Below are positions 16,690 to 25,965 of a stretch of DNA of 64,000 nt, one piece after another. Origin of the DNA: an uncultured SAR86 cluster bacterium (lineage in GTDB: Bacteria; Pseudomonadota; Gammaproteobacteria; Magnimaribacterales; D2472). Every line of letters begins with the position of its first letter. The stretch's first letter is position 1. Both the position numbers and the translations under genes were made by a program. The notes beneath the pieces are model-generated. The model ran no database searches. It saw only the letters and a list, made by a program, of their open reading frames with translations, and was not told where the DNA came from. Where the stretch lies: positions 1 to 64,000 of the forward strand of contig CABYPB010000001.1 of NCBI GenBank assembly GCA_902520725.1. The letters run 5' to 3'.

Positions 16690-18672
16690 TTAGATGCTTA
16701 AAAGTGGTGCTATAACTAAACTAACTATAGCCATTACATTTATAAGGATATTCATGGAGGGTCCAGAAGTATCCTTAAAAGGATCTCCTACAGTGTCTCC
16801 AACTACTGCAGCTGCATGAGTGTCAGAGCCTTTACCACCTAAGTTTCCTTTTTCTACAAACTTTTTTGCATTATCCCAAGCTCCACCAGCATTTGCCATC
16901 ATAAGAGCTAAAGAAACGCAGCCAAGCAGACCACCAGCAAGCATTCCACCTAAAGCTTGTGCACCTAGCCCAAAACCTACAATAGCTGGCATTGATACAG
17001 CAATTACCCCAGGTAACATCATTTTCTTCAAAGCAGCAGTAGTAGCAATTTCAACACATTTTTCAGAATCTGGTTCTGCTGTTCCTTCCATCAATCCCGG
17101 AATCTCTTTAAATTGTCTTCTTATTTCATTAATCATTTCAAAAGCTGCATCTCCAACTGCTGTCATAGTTATTGATGAGACTAAAAAAGGTATACAGACA
17201 CCGATAAACATTCCAACTAAAACAATTGGTTCTGTAAGTGCTAAAGAAAACTCAGGATTTGCATCTGCCACTACAGCTGAAAAAGCTGAAATTATTGCTA
17301 AAGCAGCTAAAGCTGCAGCTCCAATTGCAAAACCTTTTCCAATTGCAGCAGTTGTATTCCCTAATTCATCAAGAGAATCAGTAATTTCTCTTACCTCTTC
17401 GCCCATACCCGACATTTCAGCGATACCACCTGCATTATCTGCAACTGGACCATATGCATCTATTGCCATTGTTATTCCAACGGTTGCAAGCATCCCAACA
17501 GCAGCAATTCCTACACCATATATGCCTGAAAGTTGTGTTGAGGCAAGAATTATCCCTGCTAAAATAACAATAGGAATTACAACCGATTGCATACCAACTG
17601 AAAGTCCTGAAATCATAACAGTTGCTGGTCCGGTTTCTCCAGATTCAGCAATCTTTTTAACTGGATTTCCACCTGTATAATATTCTGTGATTAAGCCAAT
17701 CAATACTCCTCCAACAGCTCCAGCTATCACACACCACCATACATTCATTCCAACTCCTTCAAAAGAGTCAATAATGAAAAAGGCCATAGCCACAAATATT
17801 ACTGGTGCTAAAAGAGTTCCAGATCTTAGTGCGCTTGCAGGTGCTTTTGCAGACTGAAGCTTAACTATAAATATTCCAATTATTGAAGCTATTAAACCAG
17901 TCGATGCTAAAGCCAAAGGCAACAACATCATATCTTTATTTCCTAACGTATAAGCTATGGCTATAGATGCAATCATTGAGCCACAATATGATTCAAAGAT
18001 ATCTGAGCCCATTCCTGCAACATCACCAACATTATCACCAACATTATCTGCTATTACACCAGGATTTCTTGGATCATCTTCAGGAATTCCAGCTTCAATC
18101 TTACCAACAAGATCAGCTCCCACATCTGCGCTTTTTGTGAAAATTCCCCCACCTACTCTTGAAAAAAGAGCTACTACAGATGCTCCCATTGCAAAACCTT
18201 CAAGCTTATGAGGATCTACTTCAGCGGGTATATAGAAGAAATATAAGCCTCCTAATCCAATTAAGCCTAATGAAGCTACACACAAGCCCATAATTGAGCC
18301 TCCATAAAAGGAAACTGTTAAAGCTGCTGCTGAGCCATCTTTTTGAGCAGCTGTTGCTGTTCTTACATTTGCTTTAGTTGCAGCATACATTCCAATGAAT
18401 CCAGCGATTGATGAACATAAGGCACCTACTACCACTGCTATTGCTGTATAAGGCCCTAAGGCATACCATGCCAATAGAACAATTACAGCCATGAACATGG
18501 TCAAATATTTATACTCTGTCTTCATGAAAGTTAATGCCCCAGTGTGTATCTGATCACCAATTTTCTTGACCTTATCTTCACCATCAGGATATCGCATTAC
18601 AAGCATATAAATTGCGAATGCCATGACCATACCTAACAAACCTAGAATTGGTGAAATCATTAAATTATCCAT
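16690..18672 (-). CDS. hppA: Membrane-bound ion-pumping pyrophosphatase (K+-dependent type)
   Basis: Couples PPi hydrolysis to ion export across the inner membrane. The protein has about 15-16 membrane segments and the catalytic loops [46 protein letters not shown] and [16 protein letters not shown], with the C-terminal [27 protein letters not shown] carries alanine where K+-independent enzymes have lysine, so it belongs to the K+-dependent class. In the FESYCGS segment the glutamate sits four residues earlier than in plant H+ enzymes, the arrangement seen in Na+-pumping members; some K+-dependent H+ pumps share it. The ion is therefore uncertain. 660 aa is typical of bacterial forms. Confidence 0.95.
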   Translation of the reverse strand: MDNLMISPILGLLGMVMAFAIYMLVMRYPDGEDKVKKIGDQIHTGALTFMKTEYKYLTMFMAVIVLLAWYALGPYTAIAVVVGALCSSIAGFIGMYAATKANVRTATAAQKDGSAAALTVSFYGGSIMGLCVASLGLIGLGGLYFFYIPAEVDPHKLEGFAMGASVVALFSRVGGGIFTKSADVGADLVGKIEAGIPEDDPRNPGVIADNVGDNVGDVAGMGSDIFESYCGSMIASIAIAYTLGNKDMMLLPLALASTGLIASIIGIFIVKLQSAKAPASALRSGTLLAPVIFVAMAFFIIDSFEGVGMNVWWCVIAGAVGGVLIGLITEYYTGGNPVKKIAESGETGPATVMISGLSVGMQSVVIPIVILAGIILASTQLSGIYGVGIAAVGMLATVGITMAIDAYGPVADNAGGIAEMSGMGEEVREITDSLDELGNTTAAIGKGFAIGAAALAALAIISAFSAVVADANPEFSLALTEPIVLVGMFIGVCIPFLVSSITMTAVGDAAFEMINEIRRQFKEIPGLMEGTAEPDSEKCVEIATTAALKKMMLPGVIAVSMPAIVGFGLGAQALGGMLAGGLLGCVSLALMMANAGGAWDNAKKFVEKGNLGGKGSDTHAAAVVGDTVGDPFKDTSGPSMNILINVMAIVSLVIAPLLSI

Positions 18673-18699
18673 AGAGAATCCCCTTAATTTTAATAAAGC

Positions 18700-18708
18700 A
18701 TTCTAGCA
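18700..18708 (-). promoter_or_regulatory. Extended -10 promoter of the pyrophosphatase gene
   Basis: On the minus strand the sequence reads TGCTAGAAT, an extended -10 element (TGnTAnAAT). It lies about 28 bp upstream of the hppA ATG. No convincing -35 hexamer is seen at the right distance. Motif evidence only. Confidence 0.4.
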
Positions 18709-18738
18709 AATTATTGAAAAGAAAACGTATATTTTGAG

Positions 18739-19989
18739 CTATTTCTTAAATATGTTTTTATCCAAAAGATTTTCAGAATCTGCAACAATACATGCTATAG
18801 CAGCATCGCCTGTTACATTAACAGAAGTCCTAATCATATCTAGAATCCTATCGACAGCTAAAATGATGCCAATTGCTTCTAAAGGAAGGCCAAACTGTTG
18901 AAGAATAATAACTAGGGTAATAGTGCCAGCTGATGGAACAGCTGCAGTTCCTATAGATGTAACAACTGCAAGAATAACTACTTGTATATACTGAATCAGG
19001 GTTAAATCAATTCCAGACATTTGAGCTATAAAGACTGTAGCCATTCCTTGCATAATTGCTGTGCCATCCATATTTATAGTCGCTCCAACTGGAATCACAA
19101 ATGATGAAACATTTTTATTAACTCCTAAATCATTTTGAACAGTCTTAAGAGTTACTGGAATAGTAGCTGCACTTGAAGATGTTGAAAATGCAAAAATAGC
19201 TACCTCTTTCATTTTCTTATAAAAGGTTGTAATAGATAGATTTGTAAATATCTTTAAAAACAACGAATAAGTTACTAGGGCATGAAAAATTAAAACAGAT
19301 ATTAAGAGGACAACATACTTAAATGCCTCTTGGAAAATATCAAGTCCATCAGTTATAACAAATTTACCTATTAAACAAAATACACCAATTGGTGCAAAAG
19401 AAATTATCATAATTACAAGCTGCATAAAAACCGTATTAAGTTTTTCAAATGCATTACTAAAATTACCCGTTAGGTGGTTAGTCTTATTTAAGGCCATTCC
19501 AAATAAAATACTGAAAAATACTACAGCAAGCATTTGATTTTGAGCCATTGCTTCAATAATATTTGAAGGAAAAACTCCTAAAATTGTTTCATAGATGCCC
19601 TGACCCTCTGGAAGTTTATCTGGCGGTGCTATGTTCGATGAGTAGCCCGATCCTGGTTTAAAAATCGATCCAATCATCAATGATAAACTCACAGCAATTG
19701 CTGTGGTTGAAAGATATAAAGTTACTGTCTTTAATGTTATGTTCCCAAGACTTTTCATACTTGTTAAAGAAGATATTCCTGAAACAAGAGAAAAGAAAAC
19801 CAGTGGTATGATTAACATTTTTAGAAGATTGATAAATATTGAGCCACCAAGACTAAAAATATATATCTCTAGAAAACTTGTTAAGGGTTCAGGTAAAAAA
19901 TCTACATAATAAAAAATAGCTCCAACAACAAAACCTAAAAACATGCCCAATAAGATATTTTTGGTAAGATTTTTTGGTGTTTCTATCAT
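18739..19989 (-). CDS. SLC1-family dicarboxylate/acidic amino acid:cation symporter
   Basis: A 416-aa inner-membrane carrier of the GltP/DctA family. The serine-rich hairpin [15 protein letters not shown], the TM7 NMDGTAI motif and the TM8 segment [16 protein letters not shown] are intact. The arginine in TM8 (equivalent to GltPh R397) is the residue that pairs with an acidic side chain, so glutamate, aspartate or C4-dicarboxylate uptake is likely, driven by Na+ or H+. The ATG overlaps the rubredoxin stop (ATGA), so it is translated after it. Confidence 0.92.
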   Translation of the reverse strand: MIETPKNLTKNILLGMFLGFVVGAIFYYVDFLPEPLTSFLEIYIFSLGGSIFINLLKMLIIPLVFFSLVSGISSLTSMKSLGNITLKTVTLYLSTTAIAVSLSLMIGSIFKPGSGYSSNIAPPDKLPEGQGIYETILGVFPSNIIEAMAQNQMLAVVFFSILFGMALNKTNHLTGNFSNAFEKLNTVFMQLVIMIISFAPIGVFCLIGKFVITDGLDIFQEAFKYVVLLISVLIFHALVTYSLFLKIFTNLSITTFYKKMKEVAIFAFSTSSSAATIPVTLKTVQNDLGVNKNVSSFVIPVGATINMDGTAIMQGMATVFIAQMSGIDLTLIQYIQVVILAVVTSIGTAAVPSAGTITLVIILQQFGLPLEAIGIILAVDRILDMIRTSVNVTGDAAIACIVADSENLLDKNIFKK

Positions 19990-20159
19990 GTAATCTCAAT
20001 CATATCAAAATCTTCTTTGCCAACGCCACATTCTGGACATAGCCAATCCTCCGGAACATCATCCCAAGCTGTTCCAGGTTCGATCCCATCTTCCGGCCAT
20101 CCATGCTCCTCATCATAAATCAGTCCACAGACAATACATTCCCATTTCTTATATTTCAT
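19986..20159 (-). CDS. Rubredoxin
   Basis: A 57-aa protein too short for the supplied ORF track. Translation gives [18 protein letters not shown], then [15 protein letters not shown]. The two CxxC pairs (CIVCG and CPECG) that bind one iron, the GxxYDxxxG turn and the PEDWxCPxC block are complete. Rubredoxins carry single electrons, for example to alkane or other hydroxylases, or to oxygen-stress enzymes; no reductase is adjacent. A rubredoxin gene divergent from ubiC-ubiA is a recurrent gammaproteobacterial layout. The stop overlaps the symporter ATG. Confidence 0.95.
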   Translation of the reverse strand: MKYKKWECIVCGLIYDEEHGWPEDGIEPGTAWDDVPEDWLCPECGVGKEDFDMIEIT

Positions 20160-20203
20160 AGCTACTAAATTAAATTAACTTATTTGGTTTAATGCAACGA
20201 GGC

Positions 20204-20209
20204 TATAAT
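20204..20209 (+). promoter_or_regulatory. Putative -10 element of the ubiC-ubiA transcript
   Basis: A perfect TATAAT lies 23 bp upstream of the ubiC ATG in the 73-bp gap divergent from rubredoxin. The -35 region is not convincing (ATTTGG near the right spacing). Motif evidence only. Confidence 0.4.
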
Positions 20210-20232
20210 ATCAGATTTGGAAAATTAAATTA

Positions 20233-20730
20233 ATGAAGCTCAAACAAATATCATCATGGATTACGTCTAGCGAATTACAAAATGAACCTATTGATTCAAA
20301 TACTAGATCTTGGCTGCTAGAGTTAGGTCCTATTACCGAAAGAATTAAAGCTAGTGGTTCGTTTAAATTAGATCTTATAAAAGATGAATTGGGGATAGTA
20401 AATGAGTTAGATTCAGATTTTCTTGGGAAAAATATAGGAGAAATAAAAATAAGAGAGGTTCTGCTTTTAAGTGATAATAATCCATGCGTTTTTGCAAGAT
20501 CACTCATTCCAATAAGCACTATCAAGAAAGGATTATCGAAACTAGGAGAGCTTGGAACAAAGCCTCTTGGTGATATCCTTTTTGAAAAAGAAATATTCGT
20601 GAAAGTTGAAACTATATTTGCAAGGTTTTCTCAATCTGAGAATCTATATTGGGGTAGAAAATCTAAATATCTTGCAAAAGGTTATCCATTATCAGTTATG
20701 GAAATTTTTTTAATAAAATCAAATGAATAA
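20233..20730 (+). CDS. ubiC: Chorismate pyruvate-lyase UbiC
   Basis: Removes pyruvate from chorismate to give 4-hydroxybenzoate, the first step of ubiquinone synthesis. The 165-aa length, the N-terminal SSWITSSELQ followed by SWLLELGPITERIK, and the C-terminal WGRKSKYLAKGYPLSVMEIFL match UbiC. Its end overlaps ubiA by 8 bp, the same gene pair as in E. coli, and this context settles a sequence that is fairly divergent. Confidence 0.9.
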   Translation: MKLKQISSWITSSELQNEPIDSNTRSWLLELGPITERIKASGSFKLDLIKDELGIVNELDSDFLGKNIGEIKIREVLLLSDNNPCVFARSLIPISTIKKGLSKLGELGTKPLGDILFEKEIFVKVETIFARFSQSENLYWGRKSKYLAKGYPLSVMEIFLIKSNE

Positions 20731-21580
20731 AAAAATAATTTCATTTATTGAACTTGCTAGGTTGGATAAACCAATAGGTATTTATCTTCTTTTATGGCCA
20801 TCACTATTGGGATTATTATTGGCAGCCATTCAGTCAGAAACTATAGATTTTATAAATTATTTAATTGTGATTATTGGTTCTATATTGGTAAGGTCATGTG
20901 GTTGCGTAATAAATGATATTAGTGATTCTAAAATAGATAAACAGGTATCAAGAACTTTGAATAGGCCCCTTGCAAATGGTTCAATTTCCATAATTGAGGC
21001 ATGGTTATTTTTTATATTATTGGGTATTTTATCAACTTCGTTACTGATATTTACTAATTCTTTAACTGTTAAAATTTCTATATTTTTTGCACTATTGATT
21101 ATGTTGTATCCATTAACAAAAAGATTTCTTAAGGCTCCCCAGTTTTTCTTAGGAATAACATTTGGGTCTGGATCATTAATTGCATATTCTTTGCAGTCTT
21201 CAGTGTTTTCAATATCACTAGCAATTTTATATTTAGGCATAATTGCTTGGATTATAAGTTTTGATACCTACTACGCCTTAGAAGATAAAGATGATGATCT
21301 TAAAATCAACATAAATTCAACTGCAATTCTTTGGGGCGACGATGCAATTAAATATGCCCAAATACTTCAAATATTCTTTTATGTATCTTTGTTTCTTATA
21401 GCGGTAATAAATGAATTTTCATTGTATTTCTACTCAGTCTTCGGAGGGTTATTAATCCTTTTTATACATCAAACAAAATTGATCAAAGAAAATAAATTTA
21501 TTAAGTGTTTTAAGATCAATAATTGGATTGGTATTTTGGCTGTCCTGGGATTTTCATTTCAAATATTTTATTTAAGTTGA
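20723..21580 (+). CDS. ubiA: 4-hydroxybenzoate polyprenyltransferase UbiA
   Basis: Prenylates 4-hydroxybenzoate at the inner membrane. The 285-aa protein has about eight membrane segments and both aspartate-rich motifs: NDISDSKIDKQVSRTLNRPLANG and DTYYALEDKDDD. The opening LARLDKPIGIYLLLWPSLLGL is family-typical. It is translationally coupled to ubiC. Confidence 0.95.
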   Translation: MNKKIISFIELARLDKPIGIYLLLWPSLLGLLLAAIQSETIDFINYLIVIIGSILVRSCGCVINDISDSKIDKQVSRTLNRPLANGSISIIEAWLFFILLGILSTSLLIFTNSLTVKISIFFALLIMLYPLTKRFLKAPQFFLGITFGSGSLIAYSLQSSVFSISLAILYLGIIAWIISFDTYYALEDKDDDLKININSTAILWGDDAIKYAQILQIFFYVSLFLIAVINEFSLYFYSVFGGLLILFIHQTKLIKENKFIKCFKINNWIGILAVLGFSFQIFYLS

Positions 21581-21581
21581 T

Positions 21582-22721
21582 ATGACCAAAGGCTTGAGAT
21601 TCGTTGAAAATATATCTTCTTTAAGTAAATCGGAGTTTGAAACTTTAACAAAAGATCTTAATTCGCCATTTATAAATTATGATTTTTTATCATCTCTAGA
21701 ATTATCAAAATGTGTGACATCTCTTACAGGGTGGCAACCAAATCATCTAATTTCAAATGAGAGTAATAAACTAAATGGATTTATGCCTCTTTATCTCAAA
21801 GATAACAGTCAAGGCGAGTTTGTTTTTGATCATTCTTGGTCGTACGCTTTAAATAGAGCTGGTCGAAAATATTATCCAAAACTTATATCTGCAATACCTT
21901 TTACACCATGTGAATCTGAAAAAATTATTGGAAATAAACTCAATAACTTATTTATAAAAGAAGTTGTTGAATTTATGAATCTTAATAAGATTGAAACTTG
22001 GCATATCTTATTTCCTGACAAAAATTTAAAAGGTGATCTGAGGGAAAATAATTTTATTGAGCGAAATGGATATAAATTTGTATGGAAAAATAAAGGTTAT
22101 GATACTTTTGAAGATTACCTTAATATTTTTAAGTCACGTCAAAGAAAAAATATTCGAACAGAAAGGAGAAAGATTTCTGAGCTTAACATTGATTTTGAAA
22201 TCAAGGATGCAAAAAATCTTAGTCATGATGATTGGGACAAATTTTATATATTCTATAAAAATACATATGAGCAAAGATTTCAAAGGCCCTATCTTAATAG
22301 AGATTTTTTTAGAATGATTCATGACGCTAGAGATTCTGTAAAGCCAATTATTTTCTTTGCAAAGATCAAGGAAGAAAAAATTGCAGGATCATTATGTTTC
22401 AAGGGTGGAGACACCTTATATGGAAGACATTGGGGTTCAATGTATAGTATTGATTCACTTCATTTTGAATGTTGTTACTATCAGGGCATAGAGTATTGTA
22501 TTAATAATAATATTTACAACTTTGATCCTGGAGTTCAAGGAGAACATAAGATTAGAAGAGGATTTGAACCAGAAATAACTTGTTCATATCATTATATTAA
22601 AGAGAGAGATTTCTATAATGCTATTAATGATTTTTGCAAGAAGGAAAGAGAAGAGATTAAAACTTATCTAAGAGCATGCGAGAGATATACACCTTTTAAG
22701 AAAGAATATAAAATTGAATAA
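21582..22721 (+). CDS. COG3146-type GNAT-fold protein (FemAB-like)
   Basis: A 379-aa cytoplasmic protein resembling the family annotated as peptidogalycan biosynthesis/recognition protein (DUF482), with the double GNAT fold also used by FemAB. Supporting segments are LNSPFINYDFLSSLELSKC near the start, SRQRKNIRTERRKI, GSLCFKGGDTLYGRHWGS and YNFDPGVQGEHKIRRGFEPE. The enzyme activity is not established. It begins 1 bp after the ubiA stop and its stop abuts the yqiB ATG. Confidence 0.78.
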   Translation: MTKGLRFVENISSLSKSEFETLTKDLNSPFINYDFLSSLELSKCVTSLTGWQPNHLISNESNKLNGFMPLYLKDNSQGEFVFDHSWSYALNRAGRKYYPKLISAIPFTPCESEKIIGNKLNNLFIKEVVEFMNLNKIETWHILFPDKNLKGDLRENNFIERNGYKFVWKNKGYDTFEDYLNIFKSRQRKNIRTERRKISELNIDFEIKDAKNLSHDDWDKFYIFYKNTYEQRFQRPYLNRDFFRMIHDARDSVKPIIFFAKIKEEKIAGSLCFKGGDTLYGRHWGSMYSIDSLHFECCYYQGIEYCINNNIYNFDPGVQGEHKIRRGFEPEITCSYHYIKERDFYNAINDFCKKEREEIKTYLRACERYTPFKKEYKIE

Positions 22722-23143
22722 TGTTAAAAAAATTACCTAAAACCTCTCATCAGCTTTCAATTTGCGAGGCGAATTTTTTACGACTTAAAAAAATATTAAA
22801 TGGTTTTAATGAAGATAGATATTTGTTTGAAACTATAAACCCAAATTCTTCATCTAACTCAATTTCTTTTAATGTTTTACAAAGATCAAGACATACCATA
22901 ATGGTCGAAGCAAAACAGAATGTTAATTATGGAGTTTATAATTCGTTCATTCTAAGACTTCAAATTTGTATTGATGCGAAAGTGGCTGAAGTAATTTCAT
23001 ATCAAGGAGAAAAAGCAATACCATTTTTTGTTGGAATTACTAAGTCTCAATCCAAAGATGAAAAATTACAGCAAAATAGATTTTTAACTGAGTGGTTAGA
23101 AAGTATCTTCATAACAGGAATTAATCCAAATATTAATTTTTAA
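22721..23143 (+). CDS. yqiB: DUF1249 family protein YqiB
   Basis: A 140-aa protein matching DUF1249: ANFLRLKKIL, VLQRSRHTIMVEAKQN, LRLQICIDAKVAEVISYQ and NRFLTEWLESI. In E. coli yqiB and yqiA lie in one cluster with nudF, cpdA and parE; here yqiA follows directly. The molecular function is unknown. The stop abuts the yqiA ATG. Confidence 0.85.
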   Translation: MLKKLPKTSHQLSICEANFLRLKKILNGFNEDRYLFETINPNSSSNSISFNVLQRSRHTIMVEAKQNVNYGVYNSFILRLQICIDAKVAEVISYQGEKAIPFFVGITKSQSKDEKLQQNRFLTEWLESIFITGINPNINF

Positions 23144-23715
23144 TGATCAAAACTATTTTTTATTTTCATGGTTTTGCGTCTTCATCACAATCTGACAAAG
23201 CGAAGTTATTTAAAAAGTATATTTCTTCAAAAAGAAATATAGAGATCCTAGTGCCAGACTTAAATAATAATTTTGAAGATGCCATTAATGGAATTAATAA
23301 TCTAATAAATTCCAATATAAAACCGATGGCTTTTGTGGGTAGTTCTTTGGGTGGTTACTATGCTGCTTATTTTTCAAGTTTACATAAAACAAAGGCTATT
23401 CTTATTAACCCAGCTATTCCACCTTTAAGTGGTTTTGATATTTATTTAGGTGAGAACGAAAATTATTCAACAGGCGAGAAGTTTAATTTAACAAAGGCTG
23501 ATATAAATTTTATTAGATCTTTTTCATATAAAAAATATCCAAACAAAGAAAATACGCTGGTTTTTCTAGAATCTGGTGATGAAGTCCTTAATTACATAGA
23601 AACATGTTCTTATTTTATGGGTTCTACTATTGATATAACTTTTGGCGGAAGTCATTCCTATGAATCTCTGAATAAGAATCTTGAAAAAATAGGAAAATTC
23701 TTAGAAATTTCATAA
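23143..23715 (+). CDS. yqiA: YqiA-type alpha/beta-hydrolase esterase
   Basis: A 190-aa small alpha/beta hydrolase (UPF0227). FYFHGFASSSQSDKA forms the oxyanion region, GSSLGGYYAAYFS is the nucleophile elbow with the catalytic serine, and FGGSHSY holds the histidine. E. coli YqiA has esterase activity on acyl-CoA-type and short-chain esters. It is the last gene of the ubiC-ubiA-yqiB run, followed by the nitrogen-regulated glnA promoter. Confidence 0.9.
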   Translation: MIKTIFYFHGFASSSQSDKAKLFKKYISSKRNIEILVPDLNNNFEDAINGINNLINSNIKPMAFVGSSLGGYYAAYFSSLHKTKAILINPAIPPLSGFDIYLGENENYSTGEKFNLTKADINFIRSFSYKKYPNKENTLVFLESGDEVLNYIETCSYFMGSTIDITFGGSHSYESLNKNLEKIGKFLEIS

Positions 23716-23747
23716 AATGTTTTAAATTTGAGCAAAAAACTTTATTT

Positions 23748-23764
23748 TGCACATAAATAATGCA
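23748..23764 (+). promoter_or_regulatory. Putative NtrC (NRI) binding site upstream of glutamine synthetase
   Basis: A 17-bp dyad with half sites TGCAC and ATGCA, separated by 7 bp, matches the NtrC consensus spacing TGCACY-N5-RGTGCA with one mismatch in the right half. Its centre is about 74 bp upstream of the predicted sigma-54 start. A further isolated GTGCA half site occurs at about 23782-23786. The presence of ntrC just downstream supports the assignment. Confidence 0.65.
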
Positions 23765-23804
23765 TAATAAAGTCAATATATGTGCAAATTTAGATTTATA
23801 AGTA

Positions 23805-23819
23805 GGCACATAAATTGCA
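23805..23819 (+). promoter_or_regulatory. Sigma-54 (-24/-12) promoter of glutamine synthetase
   Basis: GGCAC and TTGCA occur with exactly 10 bp between the conserved GG and GC, the strict spacing of sigma-54 promoters (consensus TGGCACG-N4-TTGCW). The predicted start is near 23830, 25 bp before the ATG, and AGGAGA at about 23844 is the ribosome site. Together with the NtrC-like site this predicts nitrogen-limitation induction. Confidence 0.75.
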
Positions 23820-23854
23820 TAAATTTTATTGATAAATAATTTTAGGAGAAATTA

Positions 23855-24826
23855 ATGAATACTTATGAATATATATGGCTAGATGGATACAAGCCTGAAC
23901 CATCAATGCGAAGTAAAGTTAAGGCCACAAGGGATGAAACACCGCCTGATTGGTCTTTTGATGGTTCATCAACAGAACAGGCTGAGGGAGGAAGTTCAGA
24001 TTGTTTACTTTTACCAGTTCAAACATATGAAAATCCAAATGGGCACGATTTAGTTATGACACAAGTTCAGGCGGCAGATCACACTACTCATCCCTCTAAC
24101 TTCCGAGCAGCTGCTGCTGAAGTTGTTACCGATGAATGGTGGTTTGGTTTTGAACAAGAATATTTCTTTACAGATCCTGAAACAGGTGAACCATTGGGTT
24201 GGGAAAATGGTGTGCCAGGTCCTCAAGGCCCATACTATTGTGCAGTTGGCTCCGGGAATGTTTCTGGTAGAGAGATCTCTGATGCTCATCTATTAGCATG
24301 CCTAGATTTAGGTATTGAACTTACTGGTACAAATGCTGAAGTTGCATTAGGTCAATGGGAATACCAATGCTTTGGGAAAGGAATAAAAGCTGCTGATGAC
24401 CTATGGGTAAGCAGATATTTACTATATAAGATTGCTGAAGAATTTGGTGTTGGTGTCAACATTCATCCAAAACCAAAGACTGGTGATTGGAACGGTTCTG
24501 GCATGCATTGTAATTTTTCTAATGAGGCAATGAGAACTGCGGGTTCTGAGGAACTATTCAACTCTATGTGTGATAAGTTGGGTGAAGTTCATCAAGAGGG
24601 AATTGCATCATATGGTTCTGACAACGATATGAGATTGACTGGTCTCCATGAAACTCAAAGTATTGATCAATTCTCATATGGTATAAGTGACAGAGGCGCA
24701 AGTATTCGTATACCTGTATACACTGTTGAACATAATTGGAATGGGTATTTAGAAGATAGAAGGCCTGCATCAAATGCTGATCCATACAAAATCTTAGCTC
24801 ATATAGTAGGTACTCTTACTAAATAA
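23855..24826 (+). CDS. Glutamine synthetase, eukaryote-like type II (GSII)
   Basis: Makes glutamine from glutamate, ammonia and ATP. At 323 aa it is far shorter than the 470-aa GSI of most gammaproteobacteria and matches the GSII class. WLDGY, DWSFDGSSTEQA, WFGFEQEYFF, NAEVALGQWEYQ, HPKPKTGDWNGSGMHCNFS and LHETQSIDQFSYGISDRGASIRIP carry the ATP, metal and glutamate sites. There is no GSI-type adenylylation loop, so short-term control must differ from E. coli. A sigma-54 promoter and NtrC site lie upstream and ntrB-ntrC downstream. GSII in this class is uncommon and suggests past transfer or replacement. Confidence 0.95.
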   Translation: MNTYEYIWLDGYKPEPSMRSKVKATRDETPPDWSFDGSSTEQAEGGSSDCLLLPVQTYENPNGHDLVMTQVQAADHTTHPSNFRAAAAEVVTDEWWFGFEQEYFFTDPETGEPLGWENGVPGPQGPYYCAVGSGNVSGREISDAHLLACLDLGIELTGTNAEVALGQWEYQCFGKGIKAADDLWVSRYLLYKIAEEFGVGVNIHPKPKTGDWNGSGMHCNFSNEAMRTAGSEELFNSMCDKLGEVHQEGIASYGSDNDMRLTGLHETQSIDQFSYGISDRGASIRIPVYTVEHNWNGYLEDRRPASNADPYKILAHIVGTLTK

Positions 24827-24841
24827 TTTTGTATTCATTAA

Positions 24842-24873
24842 TCTGCCTCATTCTATGAAAAGCTTGAGGCAGA
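24842..24873 (+). promoter_or_regulatory. Hairpin in the glnA-ntrB gap covering the ntrB ribosome site
   Basis: A perfect 9-bp stem (TCTGCCTCA / TGAGGCAGA) around a 14-nt loop lies in the 53-bp gap. The 3' arm contains the GAGG that is the only ribosome site near the ntrB ATG at 24880. There is no T-tract, so it is a poor terminator. It more likely holds down ntrB translation or acts as an RNA processing/stability element between a highly expressed glnA and a low-level regulator. Confidence 0.6.
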
Positions 24874-24879
24874 CAAATT

Positions 24880-25965
24880 ATGCCAAATATAGATAAAACA
24901 CAGCTATCATTCCTTAACCAGCTTACGTCTGAGATTGTTTTGTTAGACAGAAATTTGAAAGTAATTTGGTTAAATGACTCAGCTTTAAATAAAGGCTGGG
25001 TTCTTAACTCAAAAAGTAAAGACAACATAATAACTGATCAATTTTCAGAAATTACCAATGGACCTCTTATAAATTTATTAAAGAAAACCATTGAGAGAAA
25101 TGGTACCAAAACTAAAAGAGATTTTGAGTTAACTACTTCTGCAAATACTAAAAGAATAATAGATATAACTGTATCTTGGAGTAATGATTTTGATTGCTTA
25201 ATATTGGAGATCTTGTGTGTTGATAACCTTAATAAAATTATTGATTCTACAAAAACATTTTCAACTCAAAAAATTGCAGCAAATCTTGCAAGAACATTAG
25301 CACATGAAGTAAAGAATCCTTTATCTGGCATTAGAGGCAGTGCTCAAATTTTAGATAAAAAGTTAAATGACAATTTTTCCTCTAAATTTCTTAACATTAT
25401 TATAAATGAAACAGATAGATTAAATTCTATAGTAACCAAGATTCTGACTCCACCATCAAAACCAAATTTTGGAAACTTTAATATCCACTCTGCTCTAGAA
25501 AAAGTGTATGCACTTGCAGATGCAGATGAAACCAGTCAAATAAATCTAACAAGAGATTACGATCCCAGTATTCCTGAAATTAATGGTGATGAAAATTTAT
25601 TTGTTCAGGCACTTTTGAACATTGTTAAAAATGCTCAACAAGCTATCGAGAAAACGGAAGATGCATCTATAACAATTAAATCTAGAATCGAGTATGGCAC
25701 TCCAATTAATGGCGTAATACACCAAACTATTTGTTGTATAGAAATAAAAGATAATGGCCCCGGAATACCGGAAGATATGCATGACCAAGTTTTTTTCCCA
25801 ATGGTTTCTGTTAAAGAGAATGGATCAGGACTAGGACTTACGATAGCACAAGACATAATCAGAATTCATGGAGGCAGTATAGTTTTTGATTCGAAGCCTG
25901 GTAAAACAGTCTTTGCTATTCATATACCAATTAGGATTGAAAATAGGGAGTCTCAAATTGCATAA
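24880..25965 (+). CDS. glnL: Nitrogen regulation sensor kinase/phosphatase NtrB (GlnL)
   Basis: A 361-aa soluble histidine kinase. It has an N-terminal PAS domain (about 10-110), the H-box LARTLAHEVKNPLSGIRGSAQIL with the phospho-accepting histidine, an N-box LLNIVKNAQQAI, and the ATP lid GPGIPEDMHDQVFFPMVSVKENGSGLGL. There is no membrane segment, as in NtrB. It phosphorylates NtrC when nitrogen is short, normally under PII control; no glnB is in the window. It follows GSII with a hairpin across its ribosome site. Confidence 0.94.
   Translation: MPNIDKTQLSFLNQLTSEIVLLDRNLKVIWLNDSALNKGWVLNSKSKDNIITDQFSEITNGPLINLLKKTIERNGTKTKRDFELTTSANTKRIIDITVSWSNDFDCLILEILCVDNLNKIIDSTKTFSTQKIAANLARTLAHEVKNPLSGIRGSAQILDKKLNDNFSSKFLNIIINETDRLNSIVTKILTPPSKPNFGNFNIHSALEKVYALADADETSQINLTRDYDPSIPEINGDENLFVQALLNIVKNAQQAIEKTEDASITIKSRIEYGTPINGVIHQTICCIEIKDNGPGIPEDMHDQVFFPMVSVKENGSGLGLTIAQDIIRIHGGSIVFDSKPGKTVFAIHIPIRIENRESQIA

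Noticed and set aside
16820-17680. 286-aa plus-strand ORF opposite the pyrophosphatase gene
   Set aside because: It is antisense to a certain gene, and its Ala/Pro/Ile-rich sequence is what reversed membrane-protein codons give; no ribosome site or family.
24842-24873. Intrinsic terminator after glutamine synthetase
   Set aside because: Stem is good but no U-tract follows, and ntrB begins 6 bp later.
25886-25957. N-terminal extension of NtrC (track start)
   Set aside because: It lies within the ntrB coding frame and precedes the receiver strand with no homology; TTG at 25958 has an SD and fits.
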